A stretch of DNA of 23,820 nucleotides from Heterostelium multicystogenum (taxonomy: Eukaryota > Evosea > Eumycetozoa > Acytosteliales > Acytosteliaceae), in the NCBI GenBank assembly GCA_003667245.1, contig RCNN01000543.1:1-23820 (forward strand), in the 5' to 3' direction. Position 1 is the stretch's first letter. Every line of letters begins with the position of its first letter. A program made the position numbers and the translations under genes. Positions 8,767 to 19,458 of the stretch are shown piece by piece. Under the pieces are notes generated by a model, which was not told where the DNA came from, did not search any database, and saw only the letters and a list, made by a program, of their open reading frames with translations.

Positions 8767-11700
8767 TAAAGTTTACCCCTAGGGTACCTGGCCCTAAATC
8801 TAAACATTATCTATCATTTCTAATGACAATAGAGATAGCGTGAAATTATAAGTTTTTAGTTAATGTAAATCCGTTACTCATTGACACTGAATGCTCAATG
8901 TTAACCTATTATTTATAAATAGCAATCCAACAAAACAAAAAGTTTCCTAAAACAGTGAAATCGATGTTATCTTTCACAAATAAACAGGTGGACCTAGGTT
9001 ACATGAACTTTATCATCGCCTTTTAAGTGCAAACCAAATTTTAGTAATCTTTAGTTTTGCTTTGTTTTGTTGTTTTCTTAAATTTTGTTGTGTTCATGTT
9101 TTTATGGACAAACCCATGTTTTTTTGGAATTTGACATCATCTTAAGAGATATCTCCTATGAGGTTTCGCGATAACTTCGAATGTCGTTGACAATTTTTAA
9201 AATAATGTATTTTGTTGTGTGTTGTTTTTTTTTTTATGCCAGATGAGGCCCCCAACTGAATAAATAAACACGACTGAGGAAATCTTCATCTTCACTTGAA
9301 CATGAAATGCTCTGGTATTGTGGAGAACCCAAATTATGAGTTGAATATGAAACTATAGTTGTTGCTTACCAGCACTGTCGACAATCACCTTTTTTGAATG
9401 AGTAAGGCAAGATTATTGGTCAACTTCAAACAACATTGTTTGGTGTTATCTAGAGAGATGGAATTATAAAACCCACCCAAACCCTACTGGTTTTCCACTC
9501 TCTACATTCTCCTAGGATGGTAATTATCTGGTCCATTTTAAAGACCTTTAATATATATTCTATTCTTTTTTTTTTTGATTTTCCAAAAAAAAATGGGTTG
9601 CTTGATGTGGTAACATTTTAGAGAAAGAGCCACTACTGATAGGGATACAGTTGAGTAGTCTTGTATATTTCTTGATTTCGGGTAGTGAACAATTGTTCGA
9701 ATGCCTGCACCTTGTCCAATAAATGTGTTAAGAATTTAATTTAGAATTCTCACTAACTACCAATAATTTGCAAATTTGAATAACATTTGATAAACTTTGA
9801 ACTAAATAAGAGACCATACTTAAATTGCTTTTCAAAGTCATCATCAATTGAACTGTCCAATAATATTATTATAAAATAATAAATTAAATATATGTTTATT
9901 CTATTTTTATTATTATTTCATTAGTTAATCAAATTTCTTCAAACTATAAATCATGGTTTTGAAAGTCATCATAAAACTATTGACAGAAAATAAATGTAAG
10001 GACACATCTGTATCTATCATATTAATAAGATCAACTATATGAGATTAAAATGACAAGTTGGCGATCATTACCTAAATTAATTCAAGTGCTTATTCTCACC
10101 AATAGTTAATTCTTTTATAATTAAATACATATATTCCATTAAAAAAAAACAATATCTCAAAATTAATAATATTAATTAATAAGAATATAAATCTCCTCTC
10201 CGTTTTTTCAAAAAAGATTTTTTGATCGATCAAAATAGTCAACTGACACATCTTACTTTAACGTCACAAAAAAAAAACCATCAAAAAACAAAATTACAAA
10301 AAACAAAAATCAATAAAACAGTGTGATGAGTCTTACTTAAAATACTTTAAAAAAATTTTTAAAAAACCATCATCCAAACAATTATCCATTTGAATTTTAA
10401 TGTTTTTTTCAAATTTGACCCGCTCTCTACTGATTGTTAATCACAAAAAAAACACTCAAATTTGTTTTGTTTTGTTTTTATTTTTTGCAATCACTTTTCA
10501 CCATCACCACATTTACACCGACTCCTCATAAAATCGCTCTCACATACCAAAGTTTGCTTTAGACCAGTCACTTTACTATCAAACTAACTAAATAACCTAA
10601 TCCAACTCAAAACAACAATAATCATAATAGTATTATAATAACACCAACAATCATTATCTATCTATTTGTTCCATTACAACTTTCTAAATATAACACTACT
10701 TTACAATTTCAATCAGTTCATTAATTATCACTTCCAGCTCAACATAAACAGTTCCAAGGTTCAGTTCAGAAACAAATCAATTCAAATCAATTCTTTACTT
10801 TCAATTTGATTTGGAGTCCAATTTTATGAACATTTTTAGATAGTTAGTTAAATAAGTGATATTTACAAACAAAATAGGAGTCTCTTTTAATTAAGCGATT
10901 TCAGTAAATATTAGAGCGTACAGTTTGCAGAATCAGACCTTGGCAATTTGGTTGGAGTTACAAAAACAAAAAGTATTTATCATAATATATATATAGTTCT
11001 GTAATTATACAATCTTCCACTCCAATATCATGTCATAAATAATTTATGGTTTTGAACTATTCTTTGGATTATGTGAATTTAAGACGAGATGTTGGAACAG
11101 ATCTTTATGATGTTATATGAATTCAAGGAGAATCTGTCTGATGAGTTAGTTTATCACTTCACCTTCGCATATGCCACTTAATAGTAGTTTATTATTTTCA
11201 CAATAGCAGAGAAACTATTTATTGCTACCAACTACTTCTAATTTCGCAGTTGGTTGTGATAAGGTTAAAGATCAACTTCTCTTTTGTTTAAATTCCATTT
11301 CACACAATGCAGTACACTGTCCCAATTAAAATCATAAATATCAACAACACAATCAATAAAAATTAAAATAAAAAAGGTAGTGTGATGCAGCAGAGAAGTG
11401 CCAAAATATCAATCGATCCATAGCAATGCAATCACAATTAAAGTAACTTGTGTTTGGGATCAATAATACTATTTATGTGTGCGTGTTGATGTTGGTCGTA
11501 ACATTTGCTGAAGTAAAAAGCAAATAACAAAGAAGAACAAACAGAGAATAGAGTATACAAGAGGGAAATTTATTATGTGAAAGAGTACACGACCTTTGTT
11601 TTCATTATATTATCGACATCTATTTATAACTATATCTAAAGTTAACTTAACCTCTAGATATAATTTTGTCACCCATTTTCTCAGTAATATTCCTGAATCA

Positions 11701-13678
11701 ATCAATCAACAATCGATCAGTACAATATCATATCTATTCCCAAAGAATCTTTTGTTTTTTTTTTTTTATGTAGAGTATTTCCAACCACTTCCAACTTATC
11801 AATAACCATTGTTGTTTTAAAGCAATCGCTTTATCAACCAACAATTAAATTACTGTAGCTATAAAATAAATGATCAACACAATCTAAAATATGTCCTACC
11901 ATTCACTTAATGTATGGTCACCTTAAATGGATGATTGGAAAAAATAGTGTCAGGGAGATTGCTTTGACAACTTGGTGGTTCCTTATAAATATACAGCGTC
12001 CTACCACTAAAGAGTACTTTCATCATCAACTTCATCATCAGAAGTTTAACAAATAAAGAAAAAAGAGCAGTGTTTATAGCGAGTAGTGAATTTGGACCAT
12101 CCAATTAAATCATACACACACCAAATCCTAACCAATCAGCAAACATACAAAATAATATATATGTTGTCTAAATATAATAGATATATCATACATACATATA
12201 TTTACAGTCATATCTGTATCAAACACACTATCTAAAGCAGCAGCGTAGCAGTAGTAGAAGCGAAGCAACAATAGCAATAACACAACTTCTCACTCCACTT
12301 CCAAATATTGATACAAGGTTCATGAATCATGTTTGTGATGTGTGTGGATTTAAAAATATATTTGGAACTTACCCAGCTTCCTGAAGTATTAGATTAGATT
12401 ATTGAACTTAGTGAACAACAAAACCACGAAATCCAACAACACCGCTTCATTTCATTCATGTTCACTTCCAGTTCCAACAACAACAAATATTGTACATTTG
12501 AAAATCAACCAACAACAACATCATCATCATCACATTTAACAATTTTATCATTTTAAATAGAACGATGATTTTTAGTGATGAGTGAAGTGATTACTTTAAT
12601 ATACAACAAACAACTAAACGGTCAATCAAATCAATTCAAAAAAATTACATAAACCAATTTCACCCTTGTTTATTGTGAAAACCTCCAATCACTAACCGAG
12701 TGTGTGAATAATCACACAATATAATACACTTTGGTGTCTGTTGTTTGTTTGTTTGTTTGTTGTTGGAACTGTTGTTGTGTTAATGTGTTTGGTGTTTAAG
12801 TAGTAGTGATAACAATAACAATTAAATAATATTGATTTTATGTTTTTTACTGATCATGATGATGGTTTTGATATGACACAGTACTAGTATTTGTTGTAGT
12901 AATAAATAAAGCAGAGTATAAACAGAAGTTGATGAGTGTTGTTGGTTGTTGTTATTATTATTATGTTATTGATTATGTTAGTTTGTAGGTTTTTTAACTT
13001 TTTTTAAAATTAATGATAATTTGTGTCTTGGCTAAAACCAACAACATATAATATTCTCAAAAATATAATACATTTATTATTATCATACTACTACTAGTAT
13101 TATTATACTACTCAAAATTTAATTTAAGATCACATTGGTATTAATAACAATTGTTCACCAAGAGTTGGTTTTTGCTATTTATTTATTTATATAATTGTAT
13201 TGTTGTGTTTGTTTATTTTTGAATGCATATTATTAAATTGATCAGTCAAACATTATCATCATCATCATTATCTTGTTTACCAAATTCAAATTCAAATATC
13301 TTTATTTATTTAATCTAGAAATTAATTAATTTCCAGTTTCCAAACTAAATTCAATTCTTTCTTTATTTAATTAATTAAATAATTTCCATTAACAAATCTT
13401 TATTATCAAACTAATTTAGAAAAACAGAAATAGAGTCGCGCCTGATTAATTCATAAATATTTATAATACAACCAAACACTATCCATAAATAACTATAATC
13501 AATCATTAACTTCAAAGTGTATTTTAAAAATATTGTAAAGTAAATCAAAAGAGTTTAAGATTTATAAATAATCATAAAACAAAAAAAACAACAATATTGT
13601 TTTTTTTCCACAACTATATACAAATACATTGTAATAATAGATAGAATAATAGTAATATAGATCTACAAATATAACAAA
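8767..13678. other. 4.9-kb region without a convincing gene
   Basis: Both strands have only short frames with poor start contexts and low-complexity composition. Contents include the partial arm copy at 8805-8822, the 16-bp palindrome TTTTGATCGATCAAAA (10220-10235), many A-, T-, CAA- and TTG-rich stretches, and TGTT repeats near 12740. A short GC block, TCGCGCC, lies at about 13437, some 240 bp before the phosphatase gene. This may be a long 5' regulatory region of the gene starting at 13679, or may hide noncoding RNA genes I cannot recognise. I saw no tRNA-like B-box. Confidence 0.5.
10220..10235. repeat. 16-bp perfect palindrome
   Basis: TTTTGATCGATCAAAA is perfectly self-complementary, within the gene-poor region. 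A related 12-bp palindrome (TTTTGATCAAAA) occurs at 1616-1627. Function unknown. Confidence 0.7.
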
Positions 13679-14609
13679 ATGGCATCACCAATAACACAAG
13701 TACATAATCCAGCAGATCAAAGTCATAGTATAAATAATTTTCACAAAAAACCAAAAAGTAAGAATCCATTTTCCAGAATTGTTGGAAACGTTGAAAATTA
13801 ACCATATGGCAATCCAATTTATTATTACTATTATTATAGAAGATACAACTAAATCAAAGAGAAAGAATTTTTCAAAGCACTTTTTTGTTGTTTTAGTGAT
13901 CAAAGATTAGTATCAAAGCAAGAGCTTACAAATGTACCGACTTTAGACTCGCTACTGAAGCCAATTTCACCAAATCATTTCGGCAAAAAGACATTGGTAT
14001 TGGATCTCGACGAAAACTTGTACATTCTAGTTTTAAACCAGTGGCTAAAGCAGACTTTATAGTACCAGTTGAAATAGAGGGACAACTTCATCAAGTATAT
14101 GTTTCTAAGCGTCCCCATGTCGACGAATTCATGCAAGCAATTTCACAAAAGTTTGAAATCGTTGTGTTCACAGCATCTCTAGCTAAATATGCCGATCCAG
14201 TGCTCGATCTACTGGATCCAAATCGTTTTGTACATCATCGTTTTATTCCGTGAAGCCTGTCACCACCACAAAGGAAATTTCGTAAAGGATCTCTCTCGAC
14301 TGGGACGTGATCTGAAAACAACAACAATCATCATCGATAATTCGCCCACATCCTATTTATTCCACCCAGAGAATGCAATCCCAATCGACAGTTGGTTTGA
14401 TAATGAAAACGATATAGAATTACTGGATGTACTACCACTTTTAGATAGTTTTAACTCAAGTTGATGATGTAAGAACCTGTTTAGATGAAAATAAGTATGT
14501 TGACAATCTACTCAAGAATAATATTTTTTTAAGAACTATCTATTAATCAAATTATTAATTTATTTGTAGGGATTGGAATGGTGAAATTTTGAAATCAAGG
14601 TCTCGATAA
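13679..14609 (+). CDS. SCP/FCP1-like CTD small phosphatase (frame interrupted)
   Basis: HAD-family phosphatase of the small CTD phosphatase type, which dephosphorylates Ser5 of the RNA polymerase II C-terminal repeat. Three exons: 13679-13757, 13840-14494 and 14570-14609, with GTAAGA and GTATGT donors. The order of blocks is family-typical: a disordered N-terminus, [60 protein letters not shown], the REAC block, [49 protein letters not shown], and the tail [13 protein letters not shown]. Expected length is about 257 residues, normal for SCP. There are four frame breaks: T5 at 13868-13872, the nucleophile motif near 14013-14020, T4 at 14241-14244 and T4 at 14449-14452. All flanks are highly conserved, so base-calling error is likelier than decay. 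As written no functional enzyme would be made. Confidence 0.9.
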
Positions 14610-15208
14610 GACAATCAATAGTATTATTTTTAGTTTGAACTAATAATAATAATAATACAATAATAATAATAATACGTCAAACAAAAAGATATTTACAACT
14701 ACATTTACCCTTTGAACCAAGCAAATCATTACTCAACCATAACCCAAAGCAACACCAAGCAATAGGATATAGAATTAGTTAATCCTTCTATCGTATCCAA
14801 CGTTTAGTCTATTGGCTGAACAACTCGACACCTAACACTAAAGACACTTTCCAAAACAAACTTAACACCTCTAAACCACCAAAATTATTTAATTGAGTAA
14901 ATCTCAATAGATCTTACTCACTGAACCGACTTACTATAACAACAACAACAACAACAACAACAATTAACAACATCCAATTACTTTAAAATCAATTCAAACC
15001 CATCAATTTATTTATTTTAAATAATATTAAACATATTACAATATTTCTTATGTTTTAAACTCTATTACATTTTTATTTGATGGAAAATTAACATTAATGA
15101 TATTGATTGACAATAAAGAAATATAAACAAAAGATAGATAGATAGAAATGGACCAATACTCTTGATGAGATATTCCAATTACTACAAAGATTTTGAGAAT
15201 TATAATTA
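14610..15208. other. Convergent intergenic region
   Basis: Spacer between the 3' ends of the phosphatase gene and the 388-residue gene. It contains an AAT run (14639-14674) and an AAC run (about 14938-14963). No coding signal. Confidence 0.6.
14938..14963. repeat. (AAC)n microsatellite
   Basis: Roughly eight to nine AAC units in noncoding DNA. Confidence 0.8.
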
Positions 15209-16375
15209 TTATAATTCAAAAATGGTTTCGCTTTTAACGGCATTGACCTTTACATTGATTTCTGCTGAACCCTCAGTAGTTCCATGCCAATGATCACCTA
15301 TGTTCATTGCTGGAATGGTGTTCTTTTTAGCCGAGATACCATTACTGGTGTAACGAGCTATCATACGATTTCCATTTATGAAGGTAGTAGGGGGTATTTC
15401 AATGAGCGCAGTTGTTTTAGTACGTTCTTTTAGGGGAAGATTGTCCTGATTTACAATGAAGACGATATCATTTTTGCCATCTAATACAATAAATGTAAGT
15501 TTGATGGTTTTACCCCATTTCAATCGATCACAAGTAACTCTTATTAGAGTGAGTCCCTCCTCTGTATCATCCAAAGTTTGGCATGATACTATTTTTGGAG
15601 GTGGGAGGTCTTTGGTATTAGTGAAGAATTTGATTTTGGGAGTAGTGACACTTGCAATCTTTTCAAAACCTGATATTTTGAGCAATGTAAATGTAAGGAT
15701 AACTTCAGAGCTTTCAGTGTTGCATCTGTGAAATTTAATATTCATATGAATATTGCCATCTGATGAAATATTTGTGCTGAATGAGTCCAGCTTGAAATCA
15801 TTTGGTTTGTTGGGACGAGCAACCACAATGTAATCCTTTGGATTGTCATTTCCTGTCAATGATAAATTGAATAAACCACATCCATTTTGAACAATGACAC
15901 TTGGATGGGAGACAAGTAAGAATTCCAAAAGTGTATCTGATTGGGCACTAACAGGGCTAATTTTAGCCGGCCATTTTGAAATCTTTTGTTTTTCTTGTTT
16001 TCTTCCTTTTATTGGAACCTTTAGTGTTTTTGGTTCTTTATATTTTGAAGATTCGAGTGATGCTCTTGGTTGGCTATGATCAAATTGCAATGGCTCCATG
16101 CGATTTGAATCTGCATAAACAGTTGGGTTGTATTCATAGCTTATTAAGTCAGTGTGGAAGGTTGATTGGGGATTTTCAATGTCTTTGAAAAAAGCAGAAA
16201 GATCCAAAGATGGTGATTGATAAGTATCCGCTACAGAAAATCCAGTATTTGTTAAGGCATTATAATCCAATGTTTCAGGATGAATATGAGCGTCTGGTAT
16301 CGTATAGATATCAGTTGCGTTGTTTAAGTATGGGATCACACGATCATACTTTTGTATTTTGCTGCTGAAGTCCAT
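15209..16375 (-). CDS. Uncharacterised 388-residue protein, beta-rich C-terminal half
   Basis: Single uninterrupted exon, ATG at 16375 to TAA, 388 residues. I do not recognise the family. Residues 1-110 are polar, Pro/Ser/Tyr-rich and probably disordered. Residues 111-138 form a strongly basic patch (KYKEPKTLKVPIKGRKQEKQ and on) that could be a nuclear signal or nucleic-acid contact. Residues about 148-388 alternate hydrophobic strands and polar turns in two blocks (about 148-252 and 258-386), separated by a proline linker (DLPPPK at 256-261), which suggests two beta-sandwich domains. Few cysteines, no signal peptide and no membrane segment. A tandem Ig-like DNA-binding architecture is conceivable, but that is inference from layout only. 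It lies 377 bp downstream of the ELM2-SANT gene on the same strand. Confidence 0.85.
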   Translation of the reverse strand: MDFSSKIQKYDRVIPYLNNATDIYTIPDAHIHPETLDYNALTNTGFSVADTYQSPSLDLSAFFKDIENPQSTFHTDLISYEYNPTVYADSNRMEPLQFDHSQPRASLESSKYKEPKTLKVPIKGRKQEKQKISKWPAKISPVSAQSDTLLEFLLVSHPSVIVQNGCGLFNLSLTGNDNPKDYIVVARPNKPNDFKLDSFSTNISSDGNIHMNIKFHRCNTESSEVILTFTLLKISGFEKIASVTTPKIKFFTNTKDLPPPKIVSCQTLDDTEEGLTLIRVTCDRLKWGKTIKLTFIVLDGKNDIVFIVNQDNLPLKERTKTTALIEIPPTTFINGNRMIARYTSNGISAKKNTIPAMNIGDHWHGTTEGSAEINVKVNAVKSETIFEL

Positions 16376-16752
16376 CTAAGCTATGTCGTAATATTATTAA
16401 AATTTATTATTATTATGCTGAATTATTTGTGATTCCACAAACTGAAAATTTTAATTTATGAAATCAAAAATTTAATTCAGCAATCAAAAATTATTGGGGG
16501 GTATATATTTAATTTTAATTATTTTAATTTTTTTGTTTTTTTGCGATCAATAAATAAATAAATGTTCTCAGAATTTAAATGAATTTATTAAAAAATATGC
16601 GAGATTCTTGAGTCGTTGGGTCGAGAATTGGACATATCTGTGTTTATCAGTTATATGCATTTGTGAGAAAATTGTTTTGGTGTTCTGGGAGTTTTCCGGT
16701 TTTCTGGCGCTATGGAATTTTTCTTTGTCTTTTCGCTTTCTCTCTGTTATGA
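16376..16752. other. Spacer between the 388-residue gene and the ELM2-SANT gene
   Basis: AT-rich, with a GGGGGGT run near 16496 and T-runs. It should hold the promoter of the 388-residue gene. No gene seen. Confidence 0.5.
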
Positions 16753-18545
16753 CTAAGTAACTGAGTCTTTCTGTTTATTCTTGAGGTATTCCGATATCAA
16801 ATCAATTTCATTGTTGTAGTTGTCCACCATTACCTTCATTGGGTAGTAGTTGAATGGAGGCTCAGGATCCGGATGGTGCCATGCTTTTTTGTAAATCTGT
16901 TCCAATTTTTTGGCATGACTGTGTCGGTTGTTGATTACTTTTCTTTTGATTGATTTAAAACTCCTGTAAAGCCTTCCAATAGAAGTAGTACTCCAATACT
17001 TCGGACCTACTCTTATTTGCAAACTAGTGATCAATCAAAAATATTTAATAATGATACTCGGCTCCCTTATTTTGGACATGCAGATCCTAGGTTGATAACA
17101 TACATTGAGATGCAGTCTATTAAAATCATTTGAACTTTTTATACTGTTTCTGAAAATCTCTCTGTCTTCTGCTGTCCATGTTCCTGTTATAGTTAATGGG
17201 GCATTATTGGTTAGTTCGTAGTTGCTTCCTATACGTAAGAATCTTATGGATAGTGTGCTTACTGTTTAGGTGGTCAGCAAGACAAGGCATTGTAGTTTGG
17301 AAAGTAGTAAAGTCGATTGAATCCAGTGCGTCTTGGACTGAATAGTTGTAATCATGAAGGATTTTCAGTAGAGAATCATCGGGTATTCTATTTACATTAA
17401 TGTCATGGTTTATTCCAATCCATTTCATCTCTTTGTGTGTCTCTGTAAAAATTTCTTTGGCTCTAGCCAGGTATCTATCGATCTCTGACTCATCAATAGC
17501 ATAAGGATTGAAAATTAATTGATCCCTTTCTGCAACTAAATAAAATGAGAGATCAATAAGCATGGTACTCTCAGCTAGATACCAAGTATAACATCTATAC
17601 TTACTTGATTCGTCTTCATTGTTTGTAAATATGAGCGGACCCAAGTACTGAGGAATCTCAGCTTTTGCTCTCTCATAGTACTCATCGTCGCTCTTAGTCT
17701 CTTCTTGAGTTAAACTCATATTGAGATAGTCATTATCATACTCATCCTCTTCTTCGATAGTGATTTTTATTCACATCACTATTCCTATAGGAATCTTCGA
17801 AATCCATGATAGATGGTTCAATATTATCATTAGATGATTGACTATCACTCATAGGAGTATCGCTTTGAGAATCACTTTCAATGACCTCGGTTTTAATACT
17901 TCTACTTTTATCATTACTTTTTCTGCTCCTACTACTTTTACTGCTACTACTCTTACTCTTGCTACTACTGGTAGACTTACTGCTGTTTCTACTGCTGTTA
18001 CTTGAATGTTTACTTTGACAACTATCTATATCACTGCTTATTTTTATAATACAATCAATCTCATTTTTCTGTTTCTCCAAATCTTCGGGCTCCTGTGACT
18101 CTGAAGCATTGTCACTCTCAAATTCTGCTTTGATCTTTTGCCTTTTGAAAGGGTGGTCTTGAAGAGTACGTTCCTCAGGTATGAGATTGATCTTTAGCTT
18201 CTCTAAACTTGATTTAGAATCGAATCTAATGAAGACATTCTGACATGGAGATGAGATTATTCCTTCATTTGGATCAATGGGATCATCATCATCATCATCA
18301 ATTATGATCACATCGTGCAATGGCACAGTATTGTCAAACTCCAGAAGTTTCTGTCCAACAATCTTCTCAAGTGGTATCTTTTTGGTAGCATCTCCGTCCG
18401 AGATCTTGTTACAGTTGCCTATAGGTTTGCTGGTGTTGTTTCTACTATAAGAACTACTACTATTTACATAAGATGTTGATGGTGGTTGTTCGACTCCTGA
18501 CACTTGTTTAATCTTGAAACTTCTTGTCCTACTAGTAGATAACAT
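16753..18545 (-). CDS. ELM2-SANT domain chromatin protein
   Basis: Probable transcriptional corepressor subunit (MIER/MTA/RERE-like); ELM2-SANT modules recruit class I histone deacetylases. The N-terminal 260 residues are disordered: a SUMO-interacting-type motif VIIIDDDDDD (79-88), a basic FKRQKIK (133-139) as likely nuclear signal, and a Ser/Lys/Arg-rich tract (about 169-215). An acidic stretch leads into ELM2: EYYERAKAEIPQYLGP, then RDQLIFNP, EIDRYLARAKEIF and LLKILHDYNYSVQDAL. Introns at 17604-17536 and 17262-17184 join cleanly, the second to the SANT start RTWTAEDREIFRNSI. A third, about 17103-17024, leads to VGPKYWSTTSIGRLYRSFK and the TAG stop at 16753. Total is about 520 residues. A one-base excess in the A/T5 run 17764-17768 breaks the frame after residue 260, and the third junction is also out by one base. 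Confidence 0.75.
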
Positions 18546-18877
18546 ACTCTTATATTAAATAATCAAAACATAATATTATGATATGTAATGGCTTAAACAT
18601 GTGTTTTGTTGAACAAAATAATGAATGAATGAATGAATGAATGAGTGAATGAGTGGACTGAATGAATGAGTGAATGAGAAACTAACACCTTTCTTGATTC
18701 AAGTCAGTCATACTACCTCTGTGGGAAAACCGACTTTCATTTCTTATTTTTGAACGTCAATTCGTGCCAAAAAGATGTCAAATAGCAGAATTGTTTTACA
18801 TCCTAAGTTTGCCCAACTTTGATTAACTTGATTTTTGTTTATCTTATGAAATCTCTCTATATATCAAATACATAAAT
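18546..18877. promoter_or_regulatory. Divergent promoter region with GAAT repeats
   Basis: 332 bp between divergent start codons of the ELM2-SANT gene and a small secreted-protein gene. It contains the GAAT/GAGT repeat (18621-18679). TATATATCAAATACATAAAT lies directly upstream of the plus-strand ATG and could serve as a TATA/initiator region. Confidence 0.4.
18621..18679. repeat. Imperfect (GAAT)n tetranucleotide repeat
   Basis: About 14 units of ATGA with some ATGAGTGA variants, interrupted once at GGACTG. It starts about 75 bp upstream of the ELM2-SANT start. Confidence 0.85.
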
Positions 18878-19117
18878 ATGAATAATGCAATAACTTTTTT
18901 ATTACTTTTATTGGTTCGACTTTGCTTTACTCAAAATACAAACAGCTATTATGTCGTTGAGACATTGGGTGGTCCATACGAGTGCGATCGTGTATATAAC
19001 TGTTATTTATACAATCTAAAAAGAGAAATATTTAAACAATTCTTGAACGACGATAAAGATGAATGTACTATATCTAAAAAGATTCAATTTGAAGTAGATA
19101 TCTACTTCATTCAATAG
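18878..19117 (+). CDS. Small secreted cysteine-containing protein
   Basis: Unidentified, 79 residues as written. The N-terminus MNNAITFLLLLLVRLCFT is a clear signal peptide, with cleavage likely just before QNTNSYY. The mature part has Cys36, Cys42 and Cys63, an odd number, and no known domain. A TATA-like stretch precedes the ATG. Past the stop at 19117 two other frames stay open for 15-25 codons. One gives FNRNDKIGEMVSTHWELY; the other ends GNCIEISVLKRC and would add two cysteines. The 3' end may therefore be misread by a one-base shift, like other genes here. A protein of 80-105 residues exported by the secretory route is the most I can say. Confidence 0.55.
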   Translation: MNNAITFLLLLLVRLCFTQNTNSYYVVETLGGPYECDRVYNCYLYNLKREIFKQFLNDDKDECTISKKIQFEVDIYFIQ

Positions 19118-19458
19118 AAATGATAAGATTGGTGAGATGGTATCCACTCACTGGGAATTGTATTGAAATTTCTGTGTTGAAGAGATGTTGATGAAGTGTG
19201 TGGCTGGCCTTACATTACATCACTTCTCTTCGCTTCATTCCTCGAAATTTAATTAAAATTTAGTTAATTTTTTAATTCTATTTTCTATTGAATTGAATAT
19301 AATAGATATAATGTAAATAAGATGTTATAATTCAAATAAATTTCAAAAGGTTTTTTATTGAATCTATTAATTGATGACTGAGCTTTATCCAACTATGATA
19401 TATATATAAACTTTGAAAGGTCATAATCATTGATTCAATTTCTTATGAGGTAATTCTT
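19118..19458. other. Convergent spacer
   Basis: About 340 bp between the small secreted gene and the end of the NTPase-fragment gene. AT-rich, with polyadenylation-like AATAAA. Its first 80 bp may still be coding if the upstream gene is frameshifted. Confidence 0.4.

Noticed and set aside
9240..9420. Possible minus-strand exon containing a CSSEDEDFLSR-like stretch
   Set aside because: Only about 30 codons, no matching splice partner within a normal intron length, and the flanking sequence is low complexity.
11596..12104. Short frames on both strands in the gene-poor region (11596-11805 plus, 11907-12104 minus)
   Set aside because: Low complexity, poor start context, no splice continuation and no domain.
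13614..13903. Minus-strand frames of 67 and 72 codons
   Set aside because: Antisense to the first exon and intron of the phosphatase gene; hydrophobic only because of AT-rich composition.
15456..16188. Plus-strand frames of 61-91 codons
   Set aside because: Antisense shadows of the intact 388-residue gene.
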